Part shown: in pieces, positions 1 to 11,699 of the stretch
How the letters are laid out: every line of letters begins with the position of its first letter
How positions within the stretch are numbered: the first letter of the stretch is position 1
Origin: Paguma larvata
Lineage: Eukaryota; Chordata; Mammalia; Carnivora; Viverridae
Assembly (NCBI GenBank): GCA_030068075.1
Contig: CM057844.1
Span: forward strand, 17,406,001 to 17,470,000
Direction of reading: 5' to 3'
DNA length: 64,000 nucleotides
Translations under genes and position numbers: made by a program
The notes under the pieces: model-generated
Databases searched by the model: none
What the model was told of the DNA's origin: nothing
The model's input: only the letters and a program-made list of their open reading frames with translations

Positions 1-3000
1 TGGTGTTTGCTTCAAGGCTCTTTGTTTTTTCCTGTTACATAAATATCTTATTTGTGTGATATCTTGAAAGGTGGAGAGTATTGATATGTTCAAAGGTTTT
101 CAGCCTCCTTCAAAAGTTTCAGCTGAGTGGGAAACTGTACTAATAGTCCCCCTACCCACCTCCACAAAGAAACTTAAATCAGATGGAAAATACAAATGAT
201 TATCAGAAAGAAGTTCAGAAAATAACATCTTACCTTTCTAAATTTTACCAAACCATAAACTGTGATAACTGTAGGTTTTCCAGAGATTGGGAGTCTTTTC
301 CATTTCGTTTAGCATCATAGTACAAAATATAGTCCTTAAGAGTTCATCATTTGCAGCCTTCCTTTAGGCCTAGCATTAATTTAAAAAAACGCAAAATACA
401 TCATTTTTTCTCTAGGAGATCCATGAATATCTAAGTGTTTTCCTTAGTGGTTTTTATTTCCCAGTAAGTCTCCCAGTCTGAAGTCCGGCTTTCAAAAATT
501 TACTCCCAATATCTAAATGAAAGCTTTAAACTACTGTCCCAAGAGTACTGCTGAATCAAGAAACTAAGAGGTATTTAATGGGCACTTAATATTCTCATGG
601 TAGCGATCAATCATAAACAAAGCTCTGCTTTTAAGTTTCATGGTTTTCTTCATCACCTAAAAGTATGTTTTTCCGAAATAATATTGTTGAAATACAGAAA
701 GGCTTGATAATTTGTGCTATTAATTATCTATTCTGACAGAATATTACAGACTATATCTAGGAAGAGCTTGTAACACAAAAAACAATACGCGCAGTAAAAA
801 AAAAAACACAAAAGGATATAAACTAGGCAACATATAGAAGTAGAAGACAGGAAAGAAACATTAAAATATTAACTGCTAATTTCTGAGCAATAAGATCAGG
901 TTGGTATTTTCTTTTCACACTTTTCACAAATTTAAATTATCTCCATCACAGGGCATATGTTATTTGAAAGTGTAAAAAAATCATAAGTGTTATTTTAAAA
1001 CTGAATGGTGCAGAGAGATGAGGGGACTGTCCAGCCAAAGTGCCATGCTTATTTCATCTTCTAACAGTGATCAAATGCCTTTGGTCAAATCATCAGAAGC
1101 CATTAAGGAATGAAAAAAAAACATAAAATAAAAGCTATAGTCTTTACAATACAATAATGTGGCACGCTTTATAACTTTAATATGCACCAATTCTTTAAAG
1201 CTTCAATTAAGCAAATAAGGAAAAACCTGAAGATGCAAAACATCCTCTTTTGCATATCATAGGTGATATACTTAATATGCAAATGGAATATAAATTCAGT
1301 GACAGCTTCTCAGCCTTCAATTAAGACCTTCCTAATTAAAATGTGATCCAAGGGCATATTATTTTATTCTGATTAAATATTCCTAATGGCAACATTTGAT
1401 AACCATATCCTATCACAGATTCTCCCTCCAAAGTTTACAAAACATTTGATATACTTTGAAACTAAACTCTATTCCCCAAAGTTTGGAAATATGTTAAGTA
1501 GCAAGAAGCATAGGACTGGGTACATCAGGGAAATCAAAATGCTCAGATACCATTACTAAGAATTCAATGATAGTAGAAAATAGCCATTTGTTTACAAGCC
1601 CATTCTCTCCTGCCCTCCATGAGCAGGTCTGTAAAACAGCTTGAATGTTTCCAATAGCCCAGAGGCCTTCACCTCACTTGCCAGTAGACAGAAACAACTA
1701 CAGAGATAAAATAGATGATTTGGTTTTGAAAATTATTATTCTAGCAACTAAACAATTAGACACTGCAAGAATTATCTTTGATATTAGATGTCACCGTATT
1801 TAATTTTAAGTTGAAGATGGCTTCCCTTTCTGATTTTTTTTACCCTGCTCTATTTTGATATTTAATCTCCTCCAGATGATTCTGTTATCTGGGTCTGAGA
1901 AAAAAATACACAATTTCACTAATTATAATTCTTAAACTTATCATTGCTATGTGTTCAGCTATTTCTCGAAGCAATCCAGAATTTGGAGATCAAACTTGGG
2001 CCTAAGACACTGTCGAGGTTAGTAAATTCCTTCCGCATCCCCTTGCTTTCGATCAATTAGAAAAGGTTAAGGCATTACAATTAAGACTTAAAGTCACCAT
2101 CGCTTACAATAATGCAGTTCGCTGATGTAGATACATGCACTCCATTTGTCTTCTCTTGCTGTTTTTTCACATATGTCCAAAGATTTGGGTTTGATTCTCA
2201 GTTAGATTTGTGTAGTATTTGGACAGGTTCCCAGTCAATGTGTGCCTCCAGATTATTCTCCCTAGAAGAGTAGAACCAATGATGAGTCTCAAGGATGTTC
2301 TGAGGGCCAATGAAGAATGCCTATAATCCAACCTGAAATAAATAAACAGCAGTAACAGGGTGCCCAAGTAGATGTCACCAGGAAATAGTTGTGCCTCATA
2401 TTACAGAAAGCCTGTATCCCTGTGAAGTTGTCTGGACAAGAGTCTCTGCAATGCAAATACTTTTGATTTTTCTCTATGACTTTCCACCAATCAGAGAAGA
2501 TTTCTTCCTGGAGGCAAAAAAGTACAGGATCTCATTTAAAAATGAGGTAAACTTCAAAAAATGATGACACAAACCATATGTGTGTATGTGTGTGTATAGA
2601 TGCTCACTTTCTTTAAAAATTAAGAAAGTGGATATATTTGGTCTCTCCTGGAGAAGAAAAAACTAAGGAATAATGTCACTCAATTTTCTTGAGAAAAGGA
2701 TCTTGACATGTAGTGGAAGAGAGAGTAGTAGATAGGACCTTACTACAGTGTTAGATTTACCATCAGTTGGGAAAATCCCAAGAAGTCAAATTTTAGCTAT
2801 ACATGAGAAAGAACTCTGTAACACCTATAACTACACAATCCTGTAATGCCCTATTTGGGAAAATAGTAAGGCCCTGCAGGAATGTTCCAACCAAAACCAG
2901 ATGGTCACTCAGAGCAGCTGCAGAAGACATAGATTCACAGAACTTCAAACAAGGGAAAGTACCCAGCAGAAGGAGCTAGGCTCCCTGTATGCAATGCCCA

Positions 3001-3880
3001 CCCCCCCACACAAAAAAATTGAGAAAATTATCAAACCAAATATCAGATGAACTAAAATACAGCTTAAAAACCATCACTCATCTCTACCACCAATATTCCT
3101 TTGCAAACAAAATAAAGCACACATGTCTGTGGCTCAATCATTTTCTGAATGAGGATTCGGATAAAGAAGTGTGATTTGGGAAGATTCTGGATAAAGATCT
3201 ACAAATAGATCAAAAGTACCCATCAAAACAAATTACGTGGTAGTTATAGAATAGCATTGTTTAAGAGAAAAAAAAGTACCATTAAGTAAGACTTATAATT
3301 TATAAGTTGTGACAATCTAAATACAACTTTGTCTATTGTCCATGTCTCTACAGTTTACTTTCCCATTATAAAAAAATAGATTGATTAAACAAATTAATAA
3401 TGTAAACAAAAGTGGAAGTGGGAGGCGTTCGAATTTACTTAAGAGAACAAATTGTTTTCAAACACATTTACAACTATCCAACAGTGTGTTAATTGTAAAT
3501 GATCCTTATCTATTCATTCAACTAGGTCTAGCAGAGTGTTTATTTGGAACAGCTTAGTAGCTTGCTTACTATTACTTTATACACTGGATCATTAAAACTA
3601 TATATCTCTAAAGTATTCCTAGATTCTGATTTTTCATATTTATACTGACCATGTCATAATTGTTTATATTAGAAAGACAATACTCTCTAACAAATACCTG
3701 CATAATAAGGTATTATCTTGTATAATATACAAGTATTTTCTTTTACAGAAATGATTCCAGGGGGAAAAAAAGGTTAGCCAATTCATGTGAATGCATATTC
3801 AAGCAGTTCTAATTATGTTACCTTTGTAATAGGAACACAAAATAGGTTATACACCAACCTCATCAAGATCAAGAATAAAT
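1..3880. other. AT-rich intergenic DNA, no gene recognised
   Basis: Open frames here are under about 70 codons and show no recognisable protein. I saw no young SINE or L1. The stretch around 1.2-1.4 kb has octamer-like and homeodomain-core-like motifs and is listed separately. Confidence 0.6.
1195..1400. promoter_or_regulatory. Possible conserved non-coding element with paired octamer motifs
   Basis: TTTGCATAT at 1249-1257 is the exact inverse of ATATGCAAA at 1275-1283. The second overlaps a perfect octamer ATGCAAAT (1277-1284), the POU/OCT binding core. Several ATTAA/TTAAT homeodomain-like cores follow at 1315-1375. No transposon signature was recognised. Enhancer function is inference only. 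Confidence 0.25.
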
Positions 3881-3884
3881 CCTG

Positions 3885-4022
3885 TATGTAAGTGTGTATT
3901 AGTGTGCATGAAAAGGAAAGTGTTTGTAAACGGTATGTGAATGTGTGAGTTTGTGAGTATATGTATGTGTGAGTACATGTGCATGTGAGTGTGGATGACA
4001 GTGTGTGTGGTGTGCGTGTACC
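3885..4022. repeat. Degenerate TG-rich simple repeat
   Basis: The + strand has many interrupted TG dinucleotides (GTGTGTATT, GTGAGTATATG, GTGTGTGGTGTGCG). It is an old imperfect microsatellite and produces the spurious Thr/His-rich reading frame on the minus strand. Confidence 0.7.
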
Positions 4023-4154
4023 TAACTGCAGGAATGTTGTATTGTCATTCATTCAACCAGATATTAAATTGAATTCCTTTGTATATCAGCCACATTCAAG
4101 GTACTTGCAATAATTCACTAAGAAAAAGTTAAAAATTCTTGTACTTAAAGAATT

Positions 4155-4600
4155 TATGTCTTAATTGAGGGAGACAGACAACAAATGATAATAATTAATA
4201 GAGAAGTGCTTTGAAATGTAGAAATCATAGAGCTAAACATGGGTTATCAATAGTGTTAGGAGTGTCAGCAGGGGGCAGTTTGCATGTTTAAAAAGCATGA
4301 TCCTGGTAGACTTCCTTGAGAAGGTGGCACTTGACAGATCGGAAGGCAGTGAGAAATTTTACCCTGTGCATATCTGAGTGAAGGGCAGTCCAGGCAGGCG
4401 GAACAGCAATGCAAAGACCTCAGTAATACTCAAAACACAGCAAGGGGTCCAGCACAATGACCTGAAGTAAGAAAGGAAACCAGGAGGGAATGAGGTCAGA
4501 GGTAAGGCAGCAGGATCACACGGAGCCTTGGAAGCGATGGTAGGATTTTGGCTTTTCCCTGAGATAGATGGGTGAAGTGCCAAGCCCCATGGTCTAGTAA
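4155..4600. repeat. Probable ancient interspersed repeat, family not identified
   Basis: Phrases such as 'cttccttgagaaggtggca' and 'ggcagtccaggcaggcggaa' resemble a mammal-wide repeat seen in many loci, but I cannot name the family. Ends are approximate. Confidence 0.4.
4265..4277 (+). promoter_or_regulatory. CTCF-like core motif
   Basis: TCAGCAGGGGGCA matches the CTCF core CCASYAGRKGGCA at 12 of 13 positions, forward on the + strand. It may be embedded in an old repeat. Occupancy cannot be judged from sequence. Confidence 0.3.
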
Positions 4601-4609
4601 TTAGCACAT

Positions 4610-7050
4610 AAATAAACTATAGCCACAATTAGTTATTATTATTATGCATTCTACAGTGTCTCCCAGGCAGGATTATTACCCTATTTGATAGATGATTAAA
4701 TGGAAATGCATAAATGTTTTACTTACAAGAAGTTAAAATGTCAATTACAGGCAAAAGCAAAGTCGTAGCTCAACCTCCTACACTGAGCTTCTTCTATGTG
4801 GTAAGGTAAACACAGATCCCACCTTCTTAAAAATATGACAAGTTGTTGCTCTTAGAGACAGTGAACTGGGAAGAGACTTCATGGATGATTAGAACTGCAT
4901 CTCAGAAGCTACTAACTGTTCAGATTCTGAGTGGGATGGGAGGCAAGAGGTTTCTGCAAAATGCTCTCACGCTTGCTTTCAGAGGAATGTTAAAGGGATC
5001 ATTTTCAGAGTTGCCCTGCTATGACTGTGCCTACAACCATGTCCTCACAGTTTTCCGTTTATTTCCCTTGACATATTGTGAGAGCTGAGGCCTAACTAAT
5101 TTATTAAGTGTATAAGGTAATTTTGAGCTCAGAGTAGACTAAACCACAGGGCAAGCTTATCCTCACTCGTTTATGGCTTGTCCCATTCTCAGCCTGCAAA
5201 GGTTGCCCTTCCAAAGATCTACGTCCCTATAGAGCAGATGTACCCTGAAGAACATTTATTCAGTTGACCTCATTCTTCAATAACCTTGTTCCTTGGATCT
5301 GAAAGAAAATCTGAGACCCTCATTGTGTTTGTGGCAAGTCCAAGCGTGTCCACCCTGCCATATTGTGTTTGTCAAAACACTAGTTCTGAAGTCACTGCAA
5401 GGGGCAAGTCCCTCTCTCTGAGTTGGCATCCACAAAGAAACAGGACTCTTCACCAACTGGCTGGAAGTCAATGCCAGCGAACCGCTTTGACCACAGCTGT
5501 GCCAGCTTTAAAAGCCAATGAATTCTGTTGTTCTCTCATGTTGGCAAATAACTCAGTCATCCCTTCCTAGCTTTGTAATACCCCACTTAACAGGGTCAAA
5601 TTAGTTGGCTCTCACTAAGTCTTCTAAGTAATAAATTATTCTTTGCCACTTGTTTTCAGAGTTGTTTTAAGAGGCCCATAGGGGCAGGCAAGTCAAAAAA
5701 TGAGAACTCTTTAACAAACGCTGGCAAACCACCCTCCTCTTGATGTAGAGGAAAAGATCCATGGGCTGTTAAAAGGACCTCCCTCTGGTTAATAGAGTAC
5801 TGACCTCTGGTCCAAATCAAGATTGGTGAAGAAAGAAAATGGGCTTTTGGAGAGGAGAGATAGAGTGGTAAAACACATTTATTTATTTATTTTTTAATAG
5901 CAGTTGTTTCCCTTCTGCATACACTGGCATGCCACTCCTCTTAGTGCTTATCCAGAGATCCTGACCTAGGGTTTTCATTCTATTGCACCCGCTGTTGCCA
6001 CCTGCTGGTGACATATCATGTTTGACGTACAAGGCATGGTGTTGGGGGTATTCTCATGGGAAGCACAAGTTGTAAGCTTTAGGTCAAAATCAAAAGTCTT
6101 CATTTCCTGGGGACTCAGTCTTCCTTGAGAAGGGAAAAGGACAGTCCAGGAAACAAAGGGAAAAGGTCCTATTCACACTCAACTTTCAAGAAGTTCTGGT
6201 ATGTTTCAGTCCTATTATTCCATGAACATGAGAGATTCAGTTAACCTGCCATTACCTTTCCCTCTACAAGCTATATTGGACATGCATCCCCCTAGTCACT
6301 GGAGATATGATTTTTGTATATTTCTGTGTATCTTGAAGACTATAAGTTTTCAGTGTAATGGAACTTGACCTCAAATGGAAGACTGCTTTTCAATTTTCCC
6401 CAAGCAAATCCTGAAGGCAAAAGATAACCTCTTCTGTCTGTTTCCAAGGAGCCTGGGGGTGACGAGGTTCTGGTACACCACATCATTTATAAAAGAACTA
6501 TCAGAAGTGTACATACCAAACACTCCTGGAAAAACTCAGAGTAAGCATGCATGTTGTTTGAAGTAAAGCAAATCTATTTTTTAAAGGCCCATACCAAGCT
6601 GTAATTTGCTACAGAACATGAAATGGAAATATATATCCTTAAATTTCTCCACACTCATAAACAGCCAATACCATGCTACATGTTTCTCAGAATTTAGACA
6701 CATCAGAAGCCACTGTGTATGGCTACACATGTTTAACTTTTAAATTTATGGTCATACAATAGGAAAGTTTCAAATGAAAGTACACCAAATATCAGGAAGT
6801 TCAAGAGTTAAAGTCCCATAGTACTCTTAACATACCCACAATGTACAAATGCCACATCATAAAGAGGTTTAAAAGGTTTCTTCAGCAGGCATGCCCAATA
6901 TTGAATAGGCCCAGCATGAACAACTCAATACTTATATGTATTTTGAGTTTTAATTTGTAAAGTGAGCTGTGTTTTAATATATTCATTTTTCATTCCCTTG
7001 TCACTGCTCACAATAAGAACAGCAATGTTAAGGGACCCAAGGTCATGCCC
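4610..7050. other. Intergenic DNA, no gene or named repeat seen
   Basis: Only short frames without recognisable protein similarity. An (ATTT)n run lies near 5878-5895. Apart from the CTCF-like motif at about 6.0 kb I found nothing to annotate. Confidence 0.5.
5996..6008 (-). promoter_or_regulatory. CTCF-like core motif, reverse orientation
   Basis: The reverse complement CCAGCAGGTGGCA matches the CTCF core CCASYAGRKGGCA at all 13 positions. With the + strand site 1.7 kb to the left it would form a convergent pair. Confidence 0.35.
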
Positions 7051-7059
7051 TTATTTTCC

Positions 7060-7455
7060 TCTTACACTGTCTCTAGGTTATCTCATCCAATTCCACAGCC
7101 TGTAAATGCCACCTATATTCTAGAGATTTTTCAATCTATTTCTCCATTCCTGATTTCTCCCCAGAACTCCAGACTCATAGCCAACTGACCACCTGAGAAA
7201 TAATCAGCATCTCAAATGTGACATAACCCAAAGCAAAACTCTTAATTATGTTACCCAAACTTGCTGTCTCTAAATGTCATCATTTTTGTAAACAGCATAA
7301 AACCCCTCCCATCTGCTCAAGTAAAAAATCTGAAAGCTAACTTTGATCAGACACTTTTCTTTCATTCCTTATACAGAATCCATTTTAGAATTGGATTAGA
7401 ATCCATCAAGAATCTTGCTTGATTCTAATTCTCTCCATCTCTACTGATACCACCT
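7060..7455 (+). repeat. Probable L2-type LINE fragment, left part
   Basis: The wording of this stretch ('ctcatccaattccacagcc', 'ccagaactccagactcat') resembles old L2-like sequence. A similar stretch resumes beyond the LTR at 7456-7990, suggesting one old element split by a later insertion. Confidence 0.4.
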
Positions 7456-7990
7456 ATGTTAGTCATCTATTTTGGCAAATAATTCCAGAACATAGTCCAT
7501 AAAACAACAAAGGTTATTTATATCACATGGTTTCTGAGGGTCAGGAATCTGGGACAGACTTGCTGGGTGGTTCTAGCTCAGAGTCTCCCATGAGGCTGCA
7601 AACTCAAGAGGGCTGCATCGTTGAGCATGGCTGCAGTCATGTCAACTGGGCAAGGATCTGCTTCCAAGGTCAAACAGGAAGTTGTTGGCATGCCTCAGTT
7701 CCTTGAAGGCTACTAGTTGGAGGTTTCAGTTCTTTACTACATGAGCTTCTCCCTACGGTAGCTCAGAACATGGTGGCCTATTTCTCCCAGAATGAGAGAT
7801 CAAGTAAAAGAGAAACCCAGATGGAAGCAATAGTCTTTTATAACCTAACCTCAGAAGCAACAGAACATCACTTCTGCTATATTCTACTAGTCGTCTGACT
7901 AACCATGGTAAAATATGGGAGATGACTACACAAGACTGTAAATATCAGGACAGAATCACTGTGGGCAAATGTGAAAGCTGGCTACCATTT
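7456..7990 (+). mobile_element. Solo LTR of MLT1/MaLR type (approximate)
   Basis: The stretch starts TGTTAGTCATCTATTTTGGC and includes recognisable LTR phrases: 'catggtttctgagggtcagg', 'gctgcagtcatgtcaactgg', 'atggtggcctatttctccc' and 'cttttataacctaacctcag'. It lacks internal retroviral sequence. This fits a mammalian MaLR (MLT1-like) solo LTR on the + strand. The subfamily is uncertain and ends are set by eye. Confidence 0.5.
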
Positions 7991-8029
7991 CATCCTAGCC
8001 TAACCTTCTACAATCTAGGGGCCTGAAAT

Positions 8030-8450
8030 AGCCTCCTGATCCATGTCCCTGCTTCTCCTCTTGCCATCTCCATTCATTAAACACTCAGAAGCCAGAAATC
8101 AGATCTTGTCATTCTTGTACTTAAAACCCTCCATCGGCTTCCCATTTTACATACGGTAAGATCTACACTCTTAACCTGCCCTTGCCTACCTATCAAGCTC
8201 ATTTTCCATCACACCCAGCCACCATAGACAGACCCTTGTTCCTCTAACACACCAGATTGTGTTCCTCTTCCCTGGGAGAATTTAGACCACAGATTAAATG
8301 TCGCTTCCAGAAAAGCCAGCCGCTGGCTTTACTGTATCTTAGATACAGTACACTCATTCAGATACTCCCCTGCCCATTCTTGTCCCAGCCCCATGCACAA
8401 ACACAAGTGCACGTCTTATCTGCTAAAAGTATCTTATTCTCTGTTTAGGA
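8030..8450 (+). repeat. L2 LINE 3' fragment
   Basis: The series 'cttaaaaccctccatcggc', 'catcacacccagccac' and 'ctcttccctgggagaatt' is typical of the 3' end of mammalian L2. It ends where the CAN-SINE cluster begins. Confidence 0.5.
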
Positions 8451-8459
8451 GAAGGCAAG

Positions 8460-8630
8460 GGGTGCCTGGGTGACTCAGTCATTTAAGTGTCCAACTCTTG
8501 ATTTCAACTCAGGTCATGATCTTCATGCTGAACATGAAGCCTGCTTAGAATTCTCTCTCCCTCTACCCCTTTACACATGCTTTTTCTCTCTCTCTCAAAA
8601 TAAATAAATAAACTTAAAAAAAAAAAAAAA
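8460..8630 (+). mobile_element. CAN-SINE (felid SINEC), copy 1 of a cluster
   Basis: The tRNA-related head GGTGCCTGGGTGACTCAGTC is followed by a CT-rich region, (AAATA)n and a 15-base A run. AGGCAAG occurs on both sides (8453-8459 and 8635-8641), consistent with a short target-site duplication. The middle of the tRNA-like body is degraded. Confidence 0.85.
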
Positions 8631-8642
8631 GAGCAGGCAAGA

Positions 8643-8848
8643 GACACCTGGCTGGCTCAGTTAGCTCATCATTTGACTTTCAGCTCAGATCATGATCTCG
8701 TGGTTCGTAAGTTTGAGCCCCACATCAGGCTCCGTGCTGACAGTGTGGGGCCTGCTTGAGATCCTATCTCTCTCTCTCCCTTGCTCTGCCCCTCCCCCAC
8801 TCATGCTCTATCTCATCTCTCAAAACAAATAAATAAACTTTAAAAAAG
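8643..8848 (+). mobile_element. CAN-SINE, copy 2, head-to-tail with copy 1
   Basis: The head is CACCTGGCTGGCTCAGTTAG, the B-box-like region is TTTGAGCCCCA, and a CT-rich stretch and A-rich tail follow. It lies immediately after copy 1 and is itself followed by CAGGCAA (8851-8857), the same target motif, so it probably inserted at the duplicated target site of copy 1. Confidence 0.87.
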
Positions 8849-8869
8849 AACAGGCAAAGAGATCTTTTC

Positions 8870-9034
8870 TTTTTAATTTTAATTTTTTTTAAGTTTATTT
8901 ACTTATTTTGAAAAACAGAGCGCATGAGCAGGGAGGGGCAGAGAAAAAGAGAGTCCCAAGCAGGTTCCCTGCTCTCAGCACACAGAGCCCAATGCAGGAC
9001 TAGAACTCAAGAACCTAAGCCACCCAGGTGCCCC
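8870..9034 (-). mobile_element. CAN-SINE, copy 3, opposite orientation
   Basis: The reverse complement starts GGGGCACCTGGGTGGCTTAG and ends in a T-rich run on the + strand at 8870-8890. Part of the internal body is missing. Similar bases flank it (AGAGATCTT before, AGAAATCTT after), suggesting a degraded target-site duplication. Confidence 0.82.
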
Positions 9035-9860
9035 TAGAAATCTTAATATTAGGGAATGCAGGCTTCTCTCATCTACAGGAAATGACACATGATTACTCTA
9101 TAGCAGACACAGTAATCCTTTCCTTCAATGATGAAGCAAAAGGATCTAGAACTGTCATGTGGTCCTACACTAACTAACGAGAGGTAGGAGGATATTTACT
9201 GGGAGCTTCCTTTCTAAAATAAAAGCAGCAAGCTTCGTAAGAACAGCATCTTTTTCTCCCATCACTACTTCTCCAAATGTAACTACCATAAGGATATAAG
9301 ATCCAGAACTATTAGATAAACAACCATCTTGTGATGTGAGATTAACAGAATGATAAAGAAAACCTAATATACCAAGTATGATAAAATATAAGATACAAAT
9401 CAGACTCTGATCTTTGAACCACTATACTGCTCCTGGTCCAACAACCAATGTCTAGATTCCTTGGTATAAAGTATTATCACATACCCTTATCATTTAAGAC
9501 CCTGCTCATCATACCTTTCTGCTACATTCAGCACAAAGCATTCCTAATTGATATGTTCATTCACACAGAATCTTCCTGCTAAATAATGATGGCTCACTCA
9601 TTAAAAATCTTTGACTCTATAATGTAGCGTCCACTTAAAAATACCTGATGACAAAGAACCAACAGAATTACTGAGGCCTATAATTTTCTTGCTAAACTTT
9701 CTTGAAGATCTTTAGCAGTAACAATGAAGGCTGGAGTATAAAAGTGACTTGTTTTATAAGCATTTCCATGGAAATGTTTCTTTTAATAAACTGAATAATA
9801 AAAATTAATCTTTAATGAGTCTGACTAATGAAAAATAGTATTAAGCATCTTACCTCAATG
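9035..9860. other. Intergenic DNA, nothing recognised
   Basis: AT-rich unique-looking sequence with no long frame and no repeat that I could name. Confidence 0.5.
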
Positions 9861-9861
9861 A

Positions 9862-10060
9862 TCTGAACCTGTGAGTGATTTGACTTAATGAAAGAGCTGG
9901 TATTGTTAACCCATTTCACAGATGAGGAAACCAAGGCTCTGAGAGGTGAATTTATCCAAGGTTATCTAGCTTACAAGACAGACCTGAGACTTGAACCCAG
10001 GTCCACTGACATGGTGTTTGTTCATAGGCTTAACTCTAGCACCACCCCCAGCCTCCAGCA
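9862..10060 (-). repeat. MIR SINE remnant
   Basis: The + strand reads 'cccatttcacagatgagga', 'accaaggctctgagaggtga' and 'cttgaacccaggtc', the familiar core of a mammalian-wide interspersed repeat in antisense orientation. It is an old fossil copy and the ends are approximate. Confidence 0.75.
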
Positions 10061-10469
10061 GGTGGGGTCCATCACCAGTTCTCTACATAGTAAGTATCTT
10101 AGCGAGTGTCTCACTTCACTGACCTGTATATCCATACTTACGGACAGCTTGCTCCTTGCCCATCATCTGGCATCTATACCTTAAAGAGTGCACATTAGAG
10201 AAAATTTAGATACAGTTGCTATTACTAACACAGAAGGAATATTTTTTATACCTTTAGAAACTAATTTAATACCTGGCATCACAAGGAGAAAAGCTTGTGC
10301 TTTAAAGCTGGAATTTAATGTCCTAGCCATATAGCTCATGACAGTTTTTCCTATTCCCTCACATCTGTCTTGGTCAATATTCAATTTTAGCATAATCCAT
10401 TGCCCATTTAACTGATAACCCAATTTGTACACTTCCCCCAAACACCCATAACTCTTCCCCACATAGCAG

Positions 10470-10847
10470 CTAGTGATCCTTCTTATACGTAAGTCAGATT
10501 ATATCACTCTTGTGCCCAAATTGTCTCATGGCTTCACATGTCAGGGTAAAAGCTGAAGTCCTTACAATGGCTGACCAGGTCCTCTAAAATACTGCCCCCT
10601 TTTGCACTCTGATCTCACTGTCTAAGACTCTTCCCTTTGCTTAATTCTCTTAGGTAAATTGGCCTTCTTGCTGTTTCTTAAGTAAGCCAAGCACTCTTCT
10701 ACCTTGGATTTCGCCTTTATTTATGCCTATGTTTATGCTTTTCCTTCTCCTTGGAAAGCTGTTCCTCCAGCTACCTGAATATCCTGATCCCACAATACAT
10801 ATATCTCTGCTCAAATGTTTTATTACCTTTATTGCACACCATGTATA
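10470..10847 (+). repeat. L2 LINE fragment
   Basis: 'ccaaattgtctcatggcttc', 'taaaagctgaagtcctta', 'ggctgaccaggtcctc' and 'gctgttcctccagctacctg' are typical of the L2 3' region. It is interrupted on the right by a young CAN-SINE. Confidence 0.55.
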
Positions 10848-10863
10848 AAATAGCAATACTCCC

Positions 10864-11072
10864 AGGGCACCTGGGTGGCTCAGTCGGTTAAGCGTCTGAC
10901 TTCGGCTCATGTCATGATCTCACGGTTTGTGGGTTCGAGCCCTGTGTCAGGCTCTGTGCTGACAGCTCGGAGCCTGGAGCCTGCTTTGGATTCTGTGTCT
11001 GCCTCTTTCTCTGCTCCCCCCCTACTCGCTGTCTGTCTCTCAAAAATAAATAAATATAAAAAAAAATTGTTT
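10864..11072 (+). mobile_element. CAN-SINE with perfect 16-bp target-site duplication
   Basis: This is the cleanest SINE in the window. Its head is GGGCACCTGGGTGGCTCAGT with an A-box-like region. The B box GGTTCGAGCCC is at 10932-10942, followed by the felid body, CT-rich stretch, (AAATA)n and A tail. The 16 bases at 10848-10863 are repeated exactly at 11073-11088. The intact duplication and tRNA part suggest a relatively recent insertion. Confidence 0.95.
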
Positions 11073-11519
11073 AAATAGCAATACTCCCCTCCCATACATA
11101 TACACTTCCTCTCCTTTTCTGGACCTTTTTTTTCCCCCAAAAACACTTATTATAATCTGATACAGCATAAAATTTATTTGTCTACTTGTTTATTGACTGT
11201 CTTCCTTCCACTGTCATATAAGCTCCTCGATAACAGGGACTTTGTTTAGGGTGTTTCCAGAATTTAAAGCATGCTTATCATGCAACAGGTACTCAATGAA
11301 TACTTGCTGAATGAATGAATGAATGGGCAAATTTATCTTGGGTAGTGAAATCACATCACTGCTCCAAGACTTAGTTTCTTCATCTATGAAATAAAGGAAT
11401 GAAGTCTTATCTCCACGTTTTCTCCCTATTCTCTTATACCACCACATAAACCAAAATGCAGACCTTCCTCCAGTTCAAGAGCTACAAGAATGAGTTTCTC
11501 CTCAGACCCAAGAACGGTT

Positions 11520-11690
11520 AGTTTCTTTCTGCCTTTCACCTCTTGGCTTCCTGGGTGGCCCTGGGCAAGTCACTTAACTCTTTCTTTAATTCTGCATTTA
11601 TAAAACAAGGCTAACATGTACCTACCGCATTGGGGAGTTGGGAGCATTAATTAATGCTTGTAAACTGCTCTGGTATTTCTCGATTAAAAG
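11520..11690 (+). repeat. MIR SINE remnant
   Basis: 'cctgggcaagtcacttaact', then a run like 'gcatttataaaacaaggct' and 'gggagcattaattaatg' give the MIR core in sense orientation. Confidence 0.7.
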
Positions 11691-11699
11691 ATTCAATTA

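Noticed and set aside
10864..10942. A functional tRNA gene, suggested by A- and B-box-like motifs
   Set aside because: The motifs belong to the tRNA-derived head of a CAN-SINE with A tail and target-site duplication; no cloverleaf with matching arms was evident.
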